A DNA stretch of 64,000 nucleotides from Rhizobium sp. ACO-34A (GCA_002600635.1 CP021371.1:561001-625000); one strand, 5' to 3'. Positions 7,362 through 16,343 are shown, numbered from the stretch's first letter. The notes: a model not told the origin generated them from the sequence alone. A program made the numbers and translations.

Positions 7362-8543
7362 TTAGCAGGCGAGGTCGGCCACCACCGCATCCAGCACCAG
7401 CATGCCGGACGGCGTGCAGCGCAGGCGAGAATTGCCGAGGCGCTCTATGAAGCCGTGTTCCAGTAAAAACTGTTCCTTTGCCGGATCGGGATCGCGGCCG
7501 GAAAGCTGCTGCCAGCGTGCGAGGTCGACGCCTTCGCGCAGCCTGAGGCCCATCAGCAGCAGTTCGTCGGCCTGTTCGTCAAGGTCGAGGATTTCCTGAT
7601 CCACCATGCCGTGGCCACGTTCCTCCACTGCAGCCAGCCAGGCTTCCGGAACGCGTTCGGTGGCGGTGGCGATCTTGTCGCACCCGCGTGTCAGTCGCCC
7701 ATGGGCGCCGGGGCCGATGCCGGCATAGTCGCCATAGCGCCAGTAGGTAAGGTTGTGGCGGCTCTCCGCGCCCGGCCGAGCATGGTTGGAAACCTCGTAG
7801 GCCGGCAGGCCCTCGCGCGCCGTGATTTCCTGTGTCGCCTCATAGAGAACGGCCGATTGCTCCTCATCAAGGGTGATGAGCTTGCCGGCCTTGTGAAGGC
7901 CGTAGAAGGCGGTACCTTCCTCGATCGTCAGCTGATAGAGCGAAAGATGGTCGACGGCATAGGAGATTGCCTCGCGCAGCTCCTTTTCCCATGCCTCGAC
8001 GGTCTGGTTTGGCCGCGCGTAGATCAGGTCGAACGACATGCGCGGAAAGATCTCGCGGGCAAGCCGGATCGCCTTCAGCGCATCCGCAACGTCGTGCAGC
8101 CGTCCCAGGAACTTCAGGTCGGGATCGTTGAGCGCCTGAACGCCGAGCGAGACACGGTTGACGCCCGCTGACCGATAACCCCGGAACCGCGTCGCCTCCA
8201 CGCTGGAGGGGTTGGCTTCCATGGTGATCTCGATGCCATCGGGAACATGCCAGTGGCGTGCGATGCCGTTCAGGATCGCATCCACTGTCTCCGGCGCCAT
8301 CAGCGAGGGCGTGCCGCCACCGAGGAAGATGCTGGTGACCGTCTTCGGGCCGCTGAGACGGCGCATTTCCTGCATTTCGCGCAGGAAGGCGGAAACGAAG
8401 CGCGGCTGGTCGACCGGCTGGTGACGGACGTGGCTGTTGAAATCGCAGTAGGGACATTTGGCCGCGCAGAACGGCCAATGCACATAGACGCCAAAGCCCG
8501 GTTCACCGGTATCGGGAAGAAGGAGCGGCGTCGCTTCGGCCAT
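7362..8543 (-). CDS. hemW: Radical-SAM heme chaperone HemW
   Basis: HemW binds heme and a 4Fe-4S cluster and is thought to deliver heme to respiratory proteins; it was long misnamed an oxygen-independent coproporphyrinogen oxidase. The radical-SAM cysteines are C26, C30 and C33 (CAAKCPYC) in a 393-residue product. The substrate-binding GGGTPS motif follows near residue 70. I use the ATG at 8543; an in-frame TTG at 8555 overlaps the rdgB stop. GGAGG lies 13 bases before the ATG and too close to the TTG. It is the last gene of the rph-VOC-rdgB-hemW operon. Confidence 0.92.
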   Translation of the reverse strand: MAEATPLLLPDTGEPGFGVYVHWPFCAAKCPYCDFNSHVRHQPVDQPRFVSAFLREMQEMRRLSGPKTVTSIFLGGGTPSLMAPETVDAILNGIARHWHVPDGIEITMEANPSSVEATRFRGYRSAGVNRVSLGVQALNDPDLKFLGRLHDVADALKAIRLAREIFPRMSFDLIYARPNQTVEAWEKELREAISYAVDHLSLYQLTIEEGTAFYGLHKAGKLITLDEEQSAVLYEATQEITAREGLPAYEVSNHARPGAESRHNLTYWRYGDYAGIGPGAHGRLTRGCDKIATATERVPEAWLAAVEERGHGMVDQEILDLDEQADELLLMGLRLREGVDLARWQQLSGRDPDPAKEQFLLEHGFIERLGNSRLRCTPSGMLVLDAVVADLAC

Positions 8544-8551
8544 CTGCGGGA

Positions 8552-9196
8552 TCAAGCCTCCAGACAGGTTTCGACGAAGAGCTTGAAAGCGCGCGCGCGG
8601 TGCGACAGCGCTTCCGCGTCGCCGGGCTTCCAGCCGTGTTTTTCCTGGGCGGTCATTTCGCCGAAGGTGGTGTCATGGCCTTCCGGCTGGAACACCGGAT
8701 CGTAGCCGAAGCCGGCGGTGCCGCGCGGCGGCCAGGCGATCGTGCCTTCGACTTCGCCGCGGAAGAATTCCGTGTGTCCGTCCGGCCATGCAAGGCAGAG
8801 CACGCTGACGAAACGGCCGGTGCGCTGTTCGGGACGTGTTGCCCCTTTCTCTGCAAGAGCCTTCTCGACCTTCTCCATCGCCATGGCGAAGTCGCGGCTG
8901 CCATCCTCGCGCTCGGCCCAGTTCGCCGTGTAGACGCCGGGTGCGCCGTCGAGCGCGTCGATTACCAGGCCGGAATCGTCGGAAAGTGCGGGCATGCCGG
9001 CGGCCTTGGCCGAGGCCAGCGCCTTGATGGCGGCGTTTTCCTCGAAGGTCGTGCCGGTTTCATCCGGTTCCTCGAACTTCAGCTCGGCCGCCGACTTGGC
9101 GGAAAAGCCGAAGGGACCGATCAGGTCGGCGATCTCGGCGATCTTGCCGGCATTGTGGCTGGCGACGACGATGGTGCGGGTGTCGAGCTTGCGCAT
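8552..9196 (-). CDS. rdgB: XTP/dITP diphosphatase (RdgB/HAM1)
   Basis: RdgB hydrolyses ITP, dITP and XTP to monophosphates so that deaminated purines stay out of DNA and RNA. The 214 residues show the family marks: [14 protein letters not shown] at the N-terminus (base and phosphate binding), the metal-binding segment [20 protein letters not shown] near residues 90-110, and GFGYDPVF near 165. It sits between a VOC protein gene (11 bases upstream) and hemW (stop overlapping the alternative hemW start), so the genes are co-transcribed. Confidence 0.96.
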   Translation of the reverse strand: MRKLDTRTIVVASHNAGKIAEIADLIGPFGFSAKSAAELKFEEPDETGTTFEENAAIKALASAKAAGMPALSDDSGLVIDALDGAPGVYTANWAEREDGSRDFAMAMEKVEKALAEKGATRPEQRTGRFVSVLCLAWPDGHTEFFRGEVEGTIAWPPRGTAGFGYDPVFQPEGHDTTFGEMTAQEKHGWKPGDAEALSHRARAFKLFVETCLEA

Positions 9197-9207
9197 TTAC
9201 AAAAATC

Positions 9208-9624
9208 CTATTCGATATCCCAGAGCCGGGGTTCGGCACATTCGAGACTGTTGCCCGCCGGATCGCGGAAGTAGATCGAGCGGGCGCCATTCGGCCAGCG
9301 GAAATCCGCTTCGATAGCGATCCCGGCGTTAGCAAGGCGATCCGCGATACGGTCGAGGTTTTCGCCCGCCACGCGGAAGCAGGCATGTCCCGCGCCCGTG
9401 GTTCCATGGCTCGGAACCGGAAATGATCCGGCAGCGACCGGCTTGATCGTTTCCTCCGGGTTGAAGATCAGCAGGATCCCCTGGCCGCAGCGATAGAAGA
9501 TGTGGCGGTCGCCCTGTCGCTTGATCTTTTCAAGCCCGAGAACACCTCCGTAGAAGGCCTCGGCGGCATCGAGGTCGGACGCATAGAGAGCGGTCTCGAG
9601 AATGCCTTCCAGTGCGTCGCTCAC
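9208..9624 (-). CDS. VOC-superfamily (glyoxalase/bleomycin-resistance-like) protein
   Basis: A 138-residue single-domain protein of the vicinal-oxygen-chelate fold, with the two beta-alpha-beta-beta-beta units visible. The first runs from ETALYASDLDAAEAFYGGVLG, the second from HACFRVAGENLDRI to IYFRDPAGNSLECAEP. Metal-ligand positions His (GAGHACF) and Glu (SLECAEP) are present, so it may be an active metalloenzyme. The start is a GTG with GGAG 10 bases upstream; the frame is open further upstream but inside rph in antiframe sequence. It lies between rph and rdgB, genes I would expect adjacent. Function unknown. Confidence 0.85.
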   Translation of the reverse strand: MSDALEGILETALYASDLDAAEAFYGGVLGLEKIKRQGDRHIFYRCGQGILLIFNPEETIKPVAAGSFPVPSHGTTGAGHACFRVAGENLDRIADRLANAGIAIEADFRWPNGARSIYFRDPAGNSLECAEPRLWDIE

Positions 9625-9647
9625 CCTTTTCTCCGTGGAGGCGATCC

Positions 9648-10364
9648 TTAGAGGATCGCCTGCTTCTGCAGGTTGACCAGTTCGCCGATGCCGTTGCGGG
9701 CAAGCCGCATCAGCGTCAGGAATTCTTCTTCCGAGAACGGAACGCCCTCGGCCGTTCCCTGAACCTCGACGATGGCTCCCGTGCCGGTCATGACGAAATT
9801 CGCATCGGTTTCGGCTGACGAGTCTTCCAGATAGTCGAGGTCGATGACCGGCTGGTTGGCGAAGATGCCGCAGGAGATGGCAGCGACGTGATCCTTCAGG
9901 ACCTTCTCCACCTTCACCATGTTGCGCGTTTCCATCCACTTCAGGCAGTCGTAAAGGGCAATCCATGCGCCGGTGATCGAGGCGGTGCGGGTACCGCCGT
10001 CGGCCTGGATCACGTCGCAGTCGATGGTGATCTGGCGTTCGCCAAGCGCTTCAAGATCGACGATGGCGCGCAGCGAGCGGCCGATGAGGCGCTGGATTTC
10101 CTGCGTGCGGCCACCCTGCTTGCCGGCTGCCGCCTCGCGCTTCATGCGGTCGCCCGTCGCGCGCGGCAGCATGCCGTATTCCGCGGTGACCCAGCCCTTG
10201 CCGCTGTTGCGCAGCCACGGCGGGGTCTTCTCTTCCAGGCTTGCCGTGCAGAGCACATGGGTATCACCGAATTTGACGAGGCAGGAGCCTTCCGCATGCT
10301 TGGAAAAATTGCGCTCGAACGAGACCTTGCGCATTTGGTCGGTTTTTCTGCCTGATGGCCGCAT
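9648..10364 (-). CDS. rph: Ribonuclease PH
   Basis: RNase PH is a phosphorolytic 3'-to-5' exoribonuclease that trims tRNA precursors. The 238-residue product has the family start MRPSGR and the phosphate-binding segment [11 protein letters not shown] near residues 125-135, with the conserved acid-rich [18 protein letters not shown] stretch. AAGGAGAA precedes the ATG at 10364 closely, which rules out the longer upstream frame. It heads a leftward operon with a VOC gene, rdgB and hemW, and is divergent from hrcA. Confidence 0.96.
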   Translation of the reverse strand: MRPSGRKTDQMRKVSFERNFSKHAEGSCLVKFGDTHVLCTASLEEKTPPWLRNSGKGWVTAEYGMLPRATGDRMKREAAAGKQGGRTQEIQRLIGRSLRAIVDLEALGERQITIDCDVIQADGGTRTASITGAWIALYDCLKWMETRNMVKVEKVLKDHVAAISCGIFANQPVIDLDYLEDSSAETDANFVMTGTGAIVEVQGTAEGVPFSEEEFLTLMRLARNGIGELVNLQKQAIL

Positions 10365-10471
10365 TACGTTCTCCTTGGGTGCCCAAAGGCCTTCTAAGGT
10401 CCGCGCTGACGATTTGCAAAGAAAAACCATGACAGCCCCTGTCCTGTCCGGAAATGACGTATTTTTCCGGT

Positions 10472-10499
10472 TTGTGATTGGGCCTGGAGTGGCTATATT
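10472..10499 (+). promoter_or_regulatory. Candidate promoter of hrcA
   Basis: TTGTGA (10472-10477) and TATATT (10494-10499) are 16 bases apart, upstream of hrcA and divergent from rph. Transcription would start just before the nine-codon mini-ORF at 10508. A clear CIRCE repeat (the HrcA operator) is not seen here. Confidence 0.4.
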
Positions 10500-10507
10500 T
10501 CCTCTCG

Positions 10508-10537
10508 ATGACAGACACACAGATTTCGCGCGGCTGA
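10508..10537 (+). other. Nine-codon mini-ORF overlapping the hrcA start
   Basis: ATG at 10508 opens a short frame MTDTQISRG whose TGA (10535-10537) shares its last base with the ATG chosen for hrcA. Either it is a coupling leader, or hrcA truly begins here and a one-base change separates the frames. No good ribosome site precedes either start. Confidence 0.35.
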
Positions 10538-11625
10538 TGACTCGATCGACGACACCGTTCAAGGACGTGACGGCGTCACTGGATGATCGCTCCAGGGAGG
10601 TCTTCCGCCGTATCGTGGAAAGCTATCTGGAATCGGGCGACCCGCTCGGTTCCCGTAATCTGTCGCGCCTCCTGCCCATGTCGCTCTCCCCGGCCTCCGT
10701 CCGCAATGTGATGAGCGATCTGGAAGATCTCGGACTTATTTACGCGCCGCATGTCAGCGCCGGTCGCTTGCCGACCCAGCTCGGCCTGCGCTTCTTCGTC
10801 GATGCCTTCATGCAGGTCGGCGATCTCTCGGCCGAGGAGCGTGGCAGCATCGAGCGCCAGATCCGTCCGCCCGGCCCGGACCAGCCGATGGAGAACCTGC
10901 TGACGGAGGCGAGCCTGATGCTCTCCGGTCTCTCGCGTGGCGCGGGCCTTGTGATCGCAGCCAAGAGCGATCCCGTCCTGAAGCATGTGGAGTTCATCCG
11001 GCTGGAGCCGACCAAGGCGCTTGCCGTGCTGGTCGGCGAGCACAACCAGATCGAAAACCGCATCATCGACCTGCCGGCAGGCATTACCGCCTCGCAGCTC
11101 ACCGAGGCGGCGAATTTCCTCAACGCCAATCTCGCCGGCCAGACGCTGGTCGAACTGCGTACCCAGATCGAAAAGCTCAAGCAGCAGGTAGCCGGCGAAC
11201 TCGATGTCCTCTCGCAGGATCTCGTCGAGCGGGGCCTTGCCGTCTGGTCGGGTGGTCGGGATGAGGAGAAGCCGACGCGGCTCATCGTGCGCGGGCGGGC
11301 AAACCTTCTGGAAGGACTGGCCGGCACGGACGATATAGACCGCCTGCGGCTGCTCTTCGACGACCTTGAGCGCAAGGAAAGCCTGGTCGAGATCCTCAAT
11401 CTGGCCGAGAGCGGCTCCGGTGTCCGGATCTTCATCGGCTCCGAGAACAAGCTGTTTTCGCTTTCCGGCTCGTCGCTGATCGTCGCGCCTTACAGGGACG
11501 GCGAGGATCGCATCGTCGGTGCCGTCGGCGTCATCGGGCCGACACGGCTCAACTATTCCCGCATCGTGCCGATGGTGGACTATACCGCGCAGCTGATGGC
11601 GCGGCTTTCGCGGTCAGGGCGTTGA
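10537..11625 (+). CDS. hrcA: Heat-inducible transcription repressor HrcA
   Basis: HrcA represses groESL-type chaperone operons by binding the CIRCE repeat, and needs GroEL to fold. The 362-residue product has the winged-helix N-terminus ([20 protein letters not shown], then [16 protein letters not shown] near residues 50-65) and the GAF-like/insert region to the C-terminal [17 protein letters not shown] signature. grpE follows 127 bases on, the usual hrcA-grpE order. The start is uncertain: the ATG at 10537 lacks a clear ribosome site and overlaps the stop of a nine-codon mini-ORF. Confidence 0.95.
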   Translation: MTRSTTPFKDVTASLDDRSREVFRRIVESYLESGDPLGSRNLSRLLPMSLSPASVRNVMSDLEDLGLIYAPHVSAGRLPTQLGLRFFVDAFMQVGDLSAEERGSIERQIRPPGPDQPMENLLTEASLMLSGLSRGAGLVIAAKSDPVLKHVEFIRLEPTKALAVLVGEHNQIENRIIDLPAGITASQLTEAANFLNANLAGQTLVELRTQIEKLKQQVAGELDVLSQDLVERGLAVWSGGRDEEKPTRLIVRGRANLLEGLAGTDDIDRLRLLFDDLERKESLVEILNLAESGSGVRIFIGSENKLFSLSGSSLIVAPYRDGEDRIVGAVGVIGPTRLNYSRIVPMVDYTAQLMARLSRSGR

Positions 11626-11672
11626 CTAAACGACGCATGCCGGACCGATCTCCGGCTTGTTGGTCGGCAAGC

Positions 11673-11701
11673 CTTGATTTTTCCACGGCAAACCCTGATA
11701 T
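11673..11701 (+). promoter_or_regulatory. Candidate RpoH-type promoter of grpE
   Basis: CTTGATT (11673-11679) and CTGATAT (11695-11701) are separated by 15 bases. This resembles the heat-shock sigma-32 pattern CTTGAAA...CCCATAT and has the same spacing as the better site at hsp20 (48855-48884). It lies 51 bases before the grpE start. Confidence 0.45.
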
Positions 11702-11752
11702 CGGGCACAAATTCGAAAACCAGTTCGAAACGCAAATCACTCGGAGGACGTC

Positions 11753-12370
11753 ATGACCGACGACACCAAGAACAACGAAAACGACACGACGGCAGCCGAA
11801 AACCAGGCCCCGGAGACAGCGACCGAGGCGGACGCCGGCGTGGAAGCTGCAATCGATCCCGTAGAAGCCCTGAAGGCGGAGAATTCCGAACTTCGAGACC
11901 GCTTCCTGCGTCTCGCTGCCGAAATGGACAACCTGCGCCGACGCACCGAGCGCGACGTGAAGGATGCCAAGTCCTATGCGGTAACCGGCTTTGCCCGTGA
12001 TATGCTCGCCGTCTCCGACAACCTGCGCCGTGCACTCGATACCATTCCGGAAGAAGCTCGCGCGGCTGCGGATGCCGGGCTGGCAGCCCTTATCGAAGGC
12101 GTGGAAATGACCGAACGCGGCATGCTGGCGACGCTTGAGCGCCATGGCGTTCGCAAGATCGAGGCAGAAGGCCAGAAGTTCGACCCGAACTTCCATCAGG
12201 CGATGTTCGAAATCCCCAATCCCGACGTGCCGAACAACACGGTCGTGCAGGTCGTTCAGGCCGGCTATGCGATCGGTGATCGGGTTCTGCGCCCGGCCAT
12301 GGTGGGCGTTGCCAAGGGCGGCCCGAAGGCCGACGCGGCAACCGAGCAGACGGCTGAAAAGAACGGCTGA
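11753..12370 (+). CDS. grpE: Nucleotide exchange factor GrpE
   Basis: GrpE dimers release ADP from DnaK and so drive the Hsp70 folding cycle. The 205-residue protein has an acidic, disordered N-terminus (about 35 residues), the long coiled helix ([20 protein letters not shown], then EMDNLRRR), and the C-terminal beta domain with the signature ending [26 protein letters not shown] lies 7 bases before the ATG. It follows hrcA but has its own heat-shock-like promoter and a strong terminator. Confidence 0.97.
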   Translation: MTDDTKNNENDTTAAENQAPETATEADAGVEAAIDPVEALKAENSELRDRFLRLAAEMDNLRRRTERDVKDAKSYAVTGFARDMLAVSDNLRRALDTIPEEARAAADAGLAALIEGVEMTERGMLATLERHGVRKIEAEGQKFDPNFHQAMFEIPNPDVPNNTVVQVVQAGYAIGDRVLRPAMVGVAKGGPKADAATEQTAEKNG

Positions 12371-12393
12371 AAACAAAATCTTCCGATGTCATG

Positions 12394-12420
12394 AAAGCGC
12401 CCGAAAGGGCGCTTTTTTTA
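12394..12420 (+). terminator. Terminator after grpE, probably bidirectional
   Basis: AAAGCGCCC (12394-12402) pairs perfectly with GGGCGCTTT (12407-12415) around GAAA, followed by a T run. The A-rich other flank would let it also end leftward transcripts of ptsN, which stops at 12438. Confidence 0.9.
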
Positions 12421-12437
12421 TGCATCGAGATGACAGG

Positions 12438-12902
12438 TCAGGCGGCTGTGGAAGCCTGTTCCTCATTGAGGAAGGCGTAGATGGCGGAAGCCGAATCCGT
12501 AGCGCGCAACTTGGCGACGAGATCCTGGTCGCGGAGAACGCGGGCGATGCGCGAAAGCGCCTTGAGATGGTCCGCGCCGGCGCCTTCGGGCGCCAGCAGC
12601 AGAAACACGAGGTCGACCGGCTGGTCGTCGAGCGCTTCGAAATCGACGGGTGTTTCAAGCCGTGCGAACACGCCGGTGATGGCGGTGATGTTGTTCAGCT
12701 TGCCATGCGGAATGGCGATGCCGTTGCCGACGCCGGTCGATCCCAGACGTTCCCGCTGCAGGATGACGTCGAAGATTTCGCGTTCGGGGATGTCGGTGAG
12801 CTTGGAGGCTTTGGCCGCAAGTTCCTGAAGCAGCTGCTTCTTGGAGTTCACCCTGAGGGCGGGAACGACCGCATCTTGTTGCAGCAAATCTGCCAAGGCC
12901 AT
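12438..12902 (-). CDS. ptsN: Nitrogen-PTS EIIA component PtsN
   Basis: PtsN is the terminal phosphoacceptor of the regulatory nitrogen phosphotransferase chain (PtsP-NPr-PtsN); in rhizobia it affects potassium transport and ABC transporters. The 154-residue single domain has the active-site His at H66 in GIAIPHGKL. The ATG at 12902 begins MALADLLQQD, matching relatives; the longer frame is non-homologous. It is the last gene of the rpoN-hpf-ptsN block, the usual order in proteobacteria, and ends against the grpE terminator. Confidence 0.95.
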   Translation of the reverse strand: MALADLLQQDAVVPALRVNSKKQLLQELAAKASKLTDIPEREIFDVILQRERLGSTGVGNGIAIPHGKLNNITAITGVFARLETPVDFEALDDQPVDLVFLLLAPEGAGADHLKALSRIARVLRDQDLVAKLRATDSASAIYAFLNEEQASTAA

Positions 12903-12975
12903 TTCATAATCCTTCGTGTCGCCAAGACAAGAATGGGACAAGCGGCGGCGTTGGCCGCCGCTTGCACTGTGCTTA

Positions 12976-13560
12976 TCAGGCTTTGATATTGGCGGAATCG
13001 ATCCAGCCGATATTGCCGTCGTTGCGGCGGTAAACGATGTTGAGTTCATCCTTGCCCGGGCTGCGGAACAGCAGAACCGGTTCGTCGGTCATGTCGAGCG
13101 CCATTACGGCGGATGCGACCGTCATCGTGCGGAGCTTCTTGGTGCTCTCTGCCACGATGGTGGGCGCATAGTCCTCCGGCACTTCATCATGCTCTTCGGA
13201 CAGGGCGTCCATGACGGTATAGGGCACCTCGATGGCAGATGCGGCCCCACCGACGGGATGGTGATCCTTGAGCTTACGCTTGTATCGGCGCAGGCGCTTT
13301 TCGATGCGCTCCGCGGCGACGTCGAAGGCGATTTGCGGATCATTGGCCGAGCCGGTCGCGTGGAGGTTTGCGCCGGCATCCAGATGAACCGCGCAATCCG
13401 CTACGAACTGCGCCGCAGCCGCAGAGGACTTGGTTACGGTGATCTGGCCGGAATACCCTCCGTCGAAGTACTTCGTGACCGCTTCTCCGATCCGCTCTCC
13501 GATCCGCTGACGGAAGGAGTCGCCGATTTCCATATGTTTGCCGGATACACGCACACTCAT
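12976..13560 (-). CDS. hpf: Long-form ribosome hibernation promoting factor
   Basis: Hpf (also RaiA/YfiA) binds idle 70S ribosomes and joins them as 100S dimers in stationary phase. The 194 residues comprise an N-terminal S30AE domain (residues 1-105, opening MSVRVSGKHMEIGDSFRQRI) and the C-terminal dimerisation domain (near 140-190, VASAVMALDMTDEPVLLFR). That makes it the long form. I place the start at 13560, where GAAGG lies 8 bases upstream; an ATG at 13575 is possible. A good promoter lies upstream at 13726-13754. Confidence 0.94.
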   Translation of the reverse strand: MSVRVSGKHMEIGDSFRQRIGERIGEAVTKYFDGGYSGQITVTKSSAAAAQFVADCAVHLDAGANLHATGSANDPQIAFDVAAERIEKRLRRYKRKLKDHHPVGGAASAIEVPYTVMDALSEEHDEVPEDYAPTIVAESTKKLRTMTVASAVMALDMTDEPVLLFRSPGKDELNIVYRRNDGNIGWIDSANIKA

Positions 13561-13725
13561 GGAGTTTCCCTTCATACTTATAGTTTGGTTTGCAGGCATC
13601 AGTTTACGCCAAGCGACGCACGCATCCAAGCTCTTCAAGCGGTATTGTCGGTCTCTATCCCGTGTGCCGGGCCTCTTGTCGGGGGTAAGATTGAGTGATT
13701 ATGAACCCGTATCGATCGGGGCGGG

Positions 13726-13754
13726 CTTCTAGCCGCGCCTCTGGCAAAAGTCAA
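13726..13754 (-). promoter_or_regulatory. Promoter of hpf, with CAAC/GTTG repeats at its -35
   Basis: Read leftward, TTGACT (13754-13749) and TAGAAG (13731-13726) are 17 bases apart. On the plus strand CAAC (13752-13755), GTTG (13767-13770) and CAAC (13774-13777) overlap or flank the -35, forming short inverted repeats. This would give hpf-ptsN a transcript separate from rpoN. Confidence 0.5.
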
Positions 13755-13799
13755 CAGTGTCTTAATGTTGCATCAACTTACGGGGGTGTCCATACATCT

Positions 13800-15353
13800 T
13801 TAGATTGTTGCCGCCTTCGCCATGGCCCGCTTTTCGCGGCGCCGTTGGACGGAAGACGGGATGTTCATCGCCTCGCGATACTTTGCCACAGTCCGGCGGG
13901 CGAGATCGACGCCACCCGACTTGAGGCTCAGCACGATATCGTCATCGGAAAGAACCGCCTCGGGGCTCTCCTGGGCGATCATCATCCTGATACGGTGACG
14001 GACGGCCTCGGCCGAATGGTTGTCGCCTCCTTCGGCCGAACTTATTGATACGCTGAAGAAATATTTGAGTTCGAACAGGCCGCGCGGCGTCAGCATGTAC
14101 TTGTTCGAGGTCACCCGGCTGACGGTCGACTCGTGCATCTTGATCGCGTCGGCGACTGTCTTGAGGTTCAGCGGCCGCAGGTGGTCCACACCATGCTGCA
14201 GGAAGGCGTCCTGCTGGCGCACGATCTCGCTTGCCACCTTCATGATCGTCTTTGCGCGTTGGTCGAGGCTGCGGGTCAACCAGCTGGCGTTCTGCATGCA
14301 TTCCGACAGAAAAGCCTGGTCGGCGTCAGTCGTTGCGCCGTTCTTGCCGACTGCCGTCGCATAATTCTGGTTGACCAGGACCCGGGGCAGGGCGTCGGCA
14401 TTGAGTTCGACGCGCCAGCCGCCGTCGGCTGCTGGCCGTACCACGATATCGGGAATCACGGTTTCGAGAGAACCGCCTTCAAAACCGCTGCCGGGCTTGG
14501 GATGCAGCTTGCGGATTTCCGCCAGCATGTCGATGAGGTCTTCCTCATCGACGCCACAGAGCTTTTTCAGCATGTTGAAGTCACGCTTGGCCAGAAGCTC
14601 GAGATTGTCGACGAGAGCGGCCATGGCCGGATCGAGTCGGTCGCGCTGTTTCAGCTGGATCGCCAGACACTCGCTGAGGGAGCGGGCGAAGACACCAGGC
14701 GGGTCGAGTGTCTGAAGCACTTCGAGTACGGCATCGATATCCGCGAGATCGTTGCCGAGCCGTTCGGCGATCTCGTCGAGATCGGCCCTCAGATAGCCGG
14801 CTTCATCGAGATGGTCGAGAAGGACGGCCGCAATCATCCTGTCGCCGGCATTGACGAGAGCGAAAGGGATCTGCTGGTTCAAATGGTCGCGGAGACTTAC
14901 CTGTCCGGCGACGAAGTCATCAAGGTCATAGGCCTCGCCGCTTTCGCCGGTGCTGCCCGGCATCGATTTCCACTGGCCCAGCAGTTCGGGCGCGTCGGCG
15001 CGGGTGGCGGAGGCTTCGTCGGACAAGGCTGAATCGAAGTTGGAGTCGAGCCGCTCGTTGAGCGCGTTTGCCTGCCCCGGCTCGTACCAGTCGCTGGAGA
15101 GGGCGGAGGCCGAGCCGTCGTCCGCTTTTGCCGTTTCCACATTCGCTTCCGGCTCTCCACCGGATGAGGAGCCTGCGCCCAAATCTGCATCATCTGATGC
15201 TAATTCGAGCAGCGGATTCTTTTCGACTTCCTGGGAAATGAACTGGATGAGTTCGATATGCGTCATCTGCAGCAACTGAATGGACTGCATCAGTTGCGGA
15301 GTCATGACGAGCGATTGGCTCTGGCGCAGGAAAAGATTGGCTGACAAAGCCAT
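13800..15353 (-). CDS. rpoN: RNA polymerase sigma-54 factor RpoN
   Basis: RpoN directs RNA polymerase to -24/-12 promoters that need an ATP-driven activator; in rhizobia these serve nitrogen assimilation, nitrogen fixation and dicarboxylate uptake. The 517 residues show region I (Gln- and Leu-rich, QSQSLVMTPQLMQSIQLLQM), an acidic region II, and the region III core and DNA-binding domains. The RpoN box ARRTVAKYREAMNIPSSVQR is complete near residue 490. It lies between lptB and hpf, its standard place. Confidence 0.98.
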   Translation of the reverse strand: MALSANLFLRQSQSLVMTPQLMQSIQLLQMTHIELIQFISQEVEKNPLLELASDDADLGAGSSSGGEPEANVETAKADDGSASALSSDWYEPGQANALNERLDSNFDSALSDEASATRADAPELLGQWKSMPGSTGESGEAYDLDDFVAGQVSLRDHLNQQIPFALVNAGDRMIAAVLLDHLDEAGYLRADLDEIAERLGNDLADIDAVLEVLQTLDPPGVFARSLSECLAIQLKQRDRLDPAMAALVDNLELLAKRDFNMLKKLCGVDEEDLIDMLAEIRKLHPKPGSGFEGGSLETVIPDIVVRPAADGGWRVELNADALPRVLVNQNYATAVGKNGATTDADQAFLSECMQNASWLTRSLDQRAKTIMKVASEIVRQQDAFLQHGVDHLRPLNLKTVADAIKMHESTVSRVTSNKYMLTPRGLFELKYFFSVSISSAEGGDNHSAEAVRHRIRMMIAQESPEAVLSDDDIVLSLKSGGVDLARRTVAKYREAMNIPSSVQRRREKRAMAKAATI

Positions 15354-15386
15354 GGCGGACGCGAAACTCCCCTACAATCCCTCCGG

Positions 15387-15421
15387 ATTCCCCGCGCCGC
15401 AGGCCGCGGCAGCTGGGGAAT
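15387..15421 (-). promoter_or_regulatory. Nested hairpin in the rpoN leader
   Basis: ATTCCCC (15387-15393) pairs with GGGGAAT (15415-15421), enclosing GCCGC (15396-15400) paired with GCGGC (15406-15410). The structure ends 34 bases before the rpoN start. No T run follows on the minus strand, so it is probably not a terminator for lptB. It may affect rpoN translation or read-through from lptB. Confidence 0.4.
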
Positions 15422-15508
15422 TTCCAACTGGCCCAAAAATTGCTTTTTTATTGGGTTTGGTCAAGCCGAACTATGGTCGGCAGGAGAATTTCTTGACGAC
15501 CGAGCCTA

Positions 15509-16330
15509 TCAGAGGCTGAACTTGTCGCCAAGGTAGAGACGGCGCACATCGGGATTGTTGACGATGTCGTTGGCGCGACCGTGGGTCAATACTTCGCCGG
15601 CATGAATGATGTAGGCGCGATCGATCAGGCCGAGTGTCTCACGAACATTGTGGTCGGTGATCAGCACGCCGATGCCGCGGGCCGTCAGGTGACGCACGAG
15701 ATTCTGGATGTCCGATACCGAAATCGGGTCGACGCCGGCGAAGGGCTCGTCCAGCAGCATGAAGGTCGGGTCGGTCGCGAGCGCCCGGGCGATTTCGAGG
15801 CGTCGACGTTCCCCGCCCGAAAGGGCAACGGCAGCCGATTTGCGCAGCTTCTCGATGTGAAACTCCGCAAGCAGTTCGTCGAGCTTGGCTTCGCGCTTCT
15901 TGCGGTCCTTTTCATGAACCTCGAGAACGGCACGGATATTGTCCTCCACCGAAAGCCCGCGAAAGATCGAGGCTTCCTGCGGCAGATAGCCGACGCCGAG
16001 CCGCGCGCGCCGGTACATCGGCATCCCGGAAACGTCATTGCCGTTGATCGCAATGGTCCCGATATCGACGGGCACCAGTCCCGTGATCATGTAAAAACAG
16101 GTGGTCTTGCCGGCGCCGTTGGGGCCAAGCAGGCCAACGGCCTCGCCGCGCCGCACGACGAGCGATACGCCATTGACGACCCGTCGGTTGTTGTAGGTCT
16201 TCGTCAGACCGTGGGCGATCAGCGTGCCTTCGTAGCGTGTCTTGTCACGACGCATTTCGGCGTCGAACTGCGACTGCGACTGTTCTGCGCGACCGTTGCC
16301 GAGCAAGCCTGAGAGAGCGGGAATTTTCAC
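15509..16330 (-). CDS. lptB: LPS export ABC transporter ATP-binding protein LptB
   Basis: LptB is the cytoplasmic ATPase of LptB2FGC, which extracts LPS from the inner membrane. Walker A (GPNGAGKTT), the ABC signature (LSGGERRRLEIARAL) and Walker B (FMLLDEPFAG) are all present. From the GTG at 16330 the product is 273 residues, including an N-terminal tail of about 30 residues before the ABC domain. An ATG at 16255 (MRRDKTRYEG) would remove most of that tail. The gene starts 13 bases after the lptA stop and precedes rpoN, a standard order. Confidence 0.95.
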   Translation of the reverse strand: MKIPALSGLLGNGRAEQSQSQFDAEMRRDKTRYEGTLIAHGLTKTYNNRRVVNGVSLVVRRGEAVGLLGPNGAGKTTCFYMITGLVPVDIGTIAINGNDVSGMPMYRRARLGVGYLPQEASIFRGLSVEDNIRAVLEVHEKDRKKREAKLDELLAEFHIEKLRKSAAVALSGGERRRLEIARALATDPTFMLLDEPFAGVDPISVSDIQNLVRHLTARGIGVLITDHNVRETLGLIDRAYIIHAGEVLTHGRANDIVNNPDVRRLYLGDKFSL

Positions 16331-16343
16331 GTCCGGGCCGATA

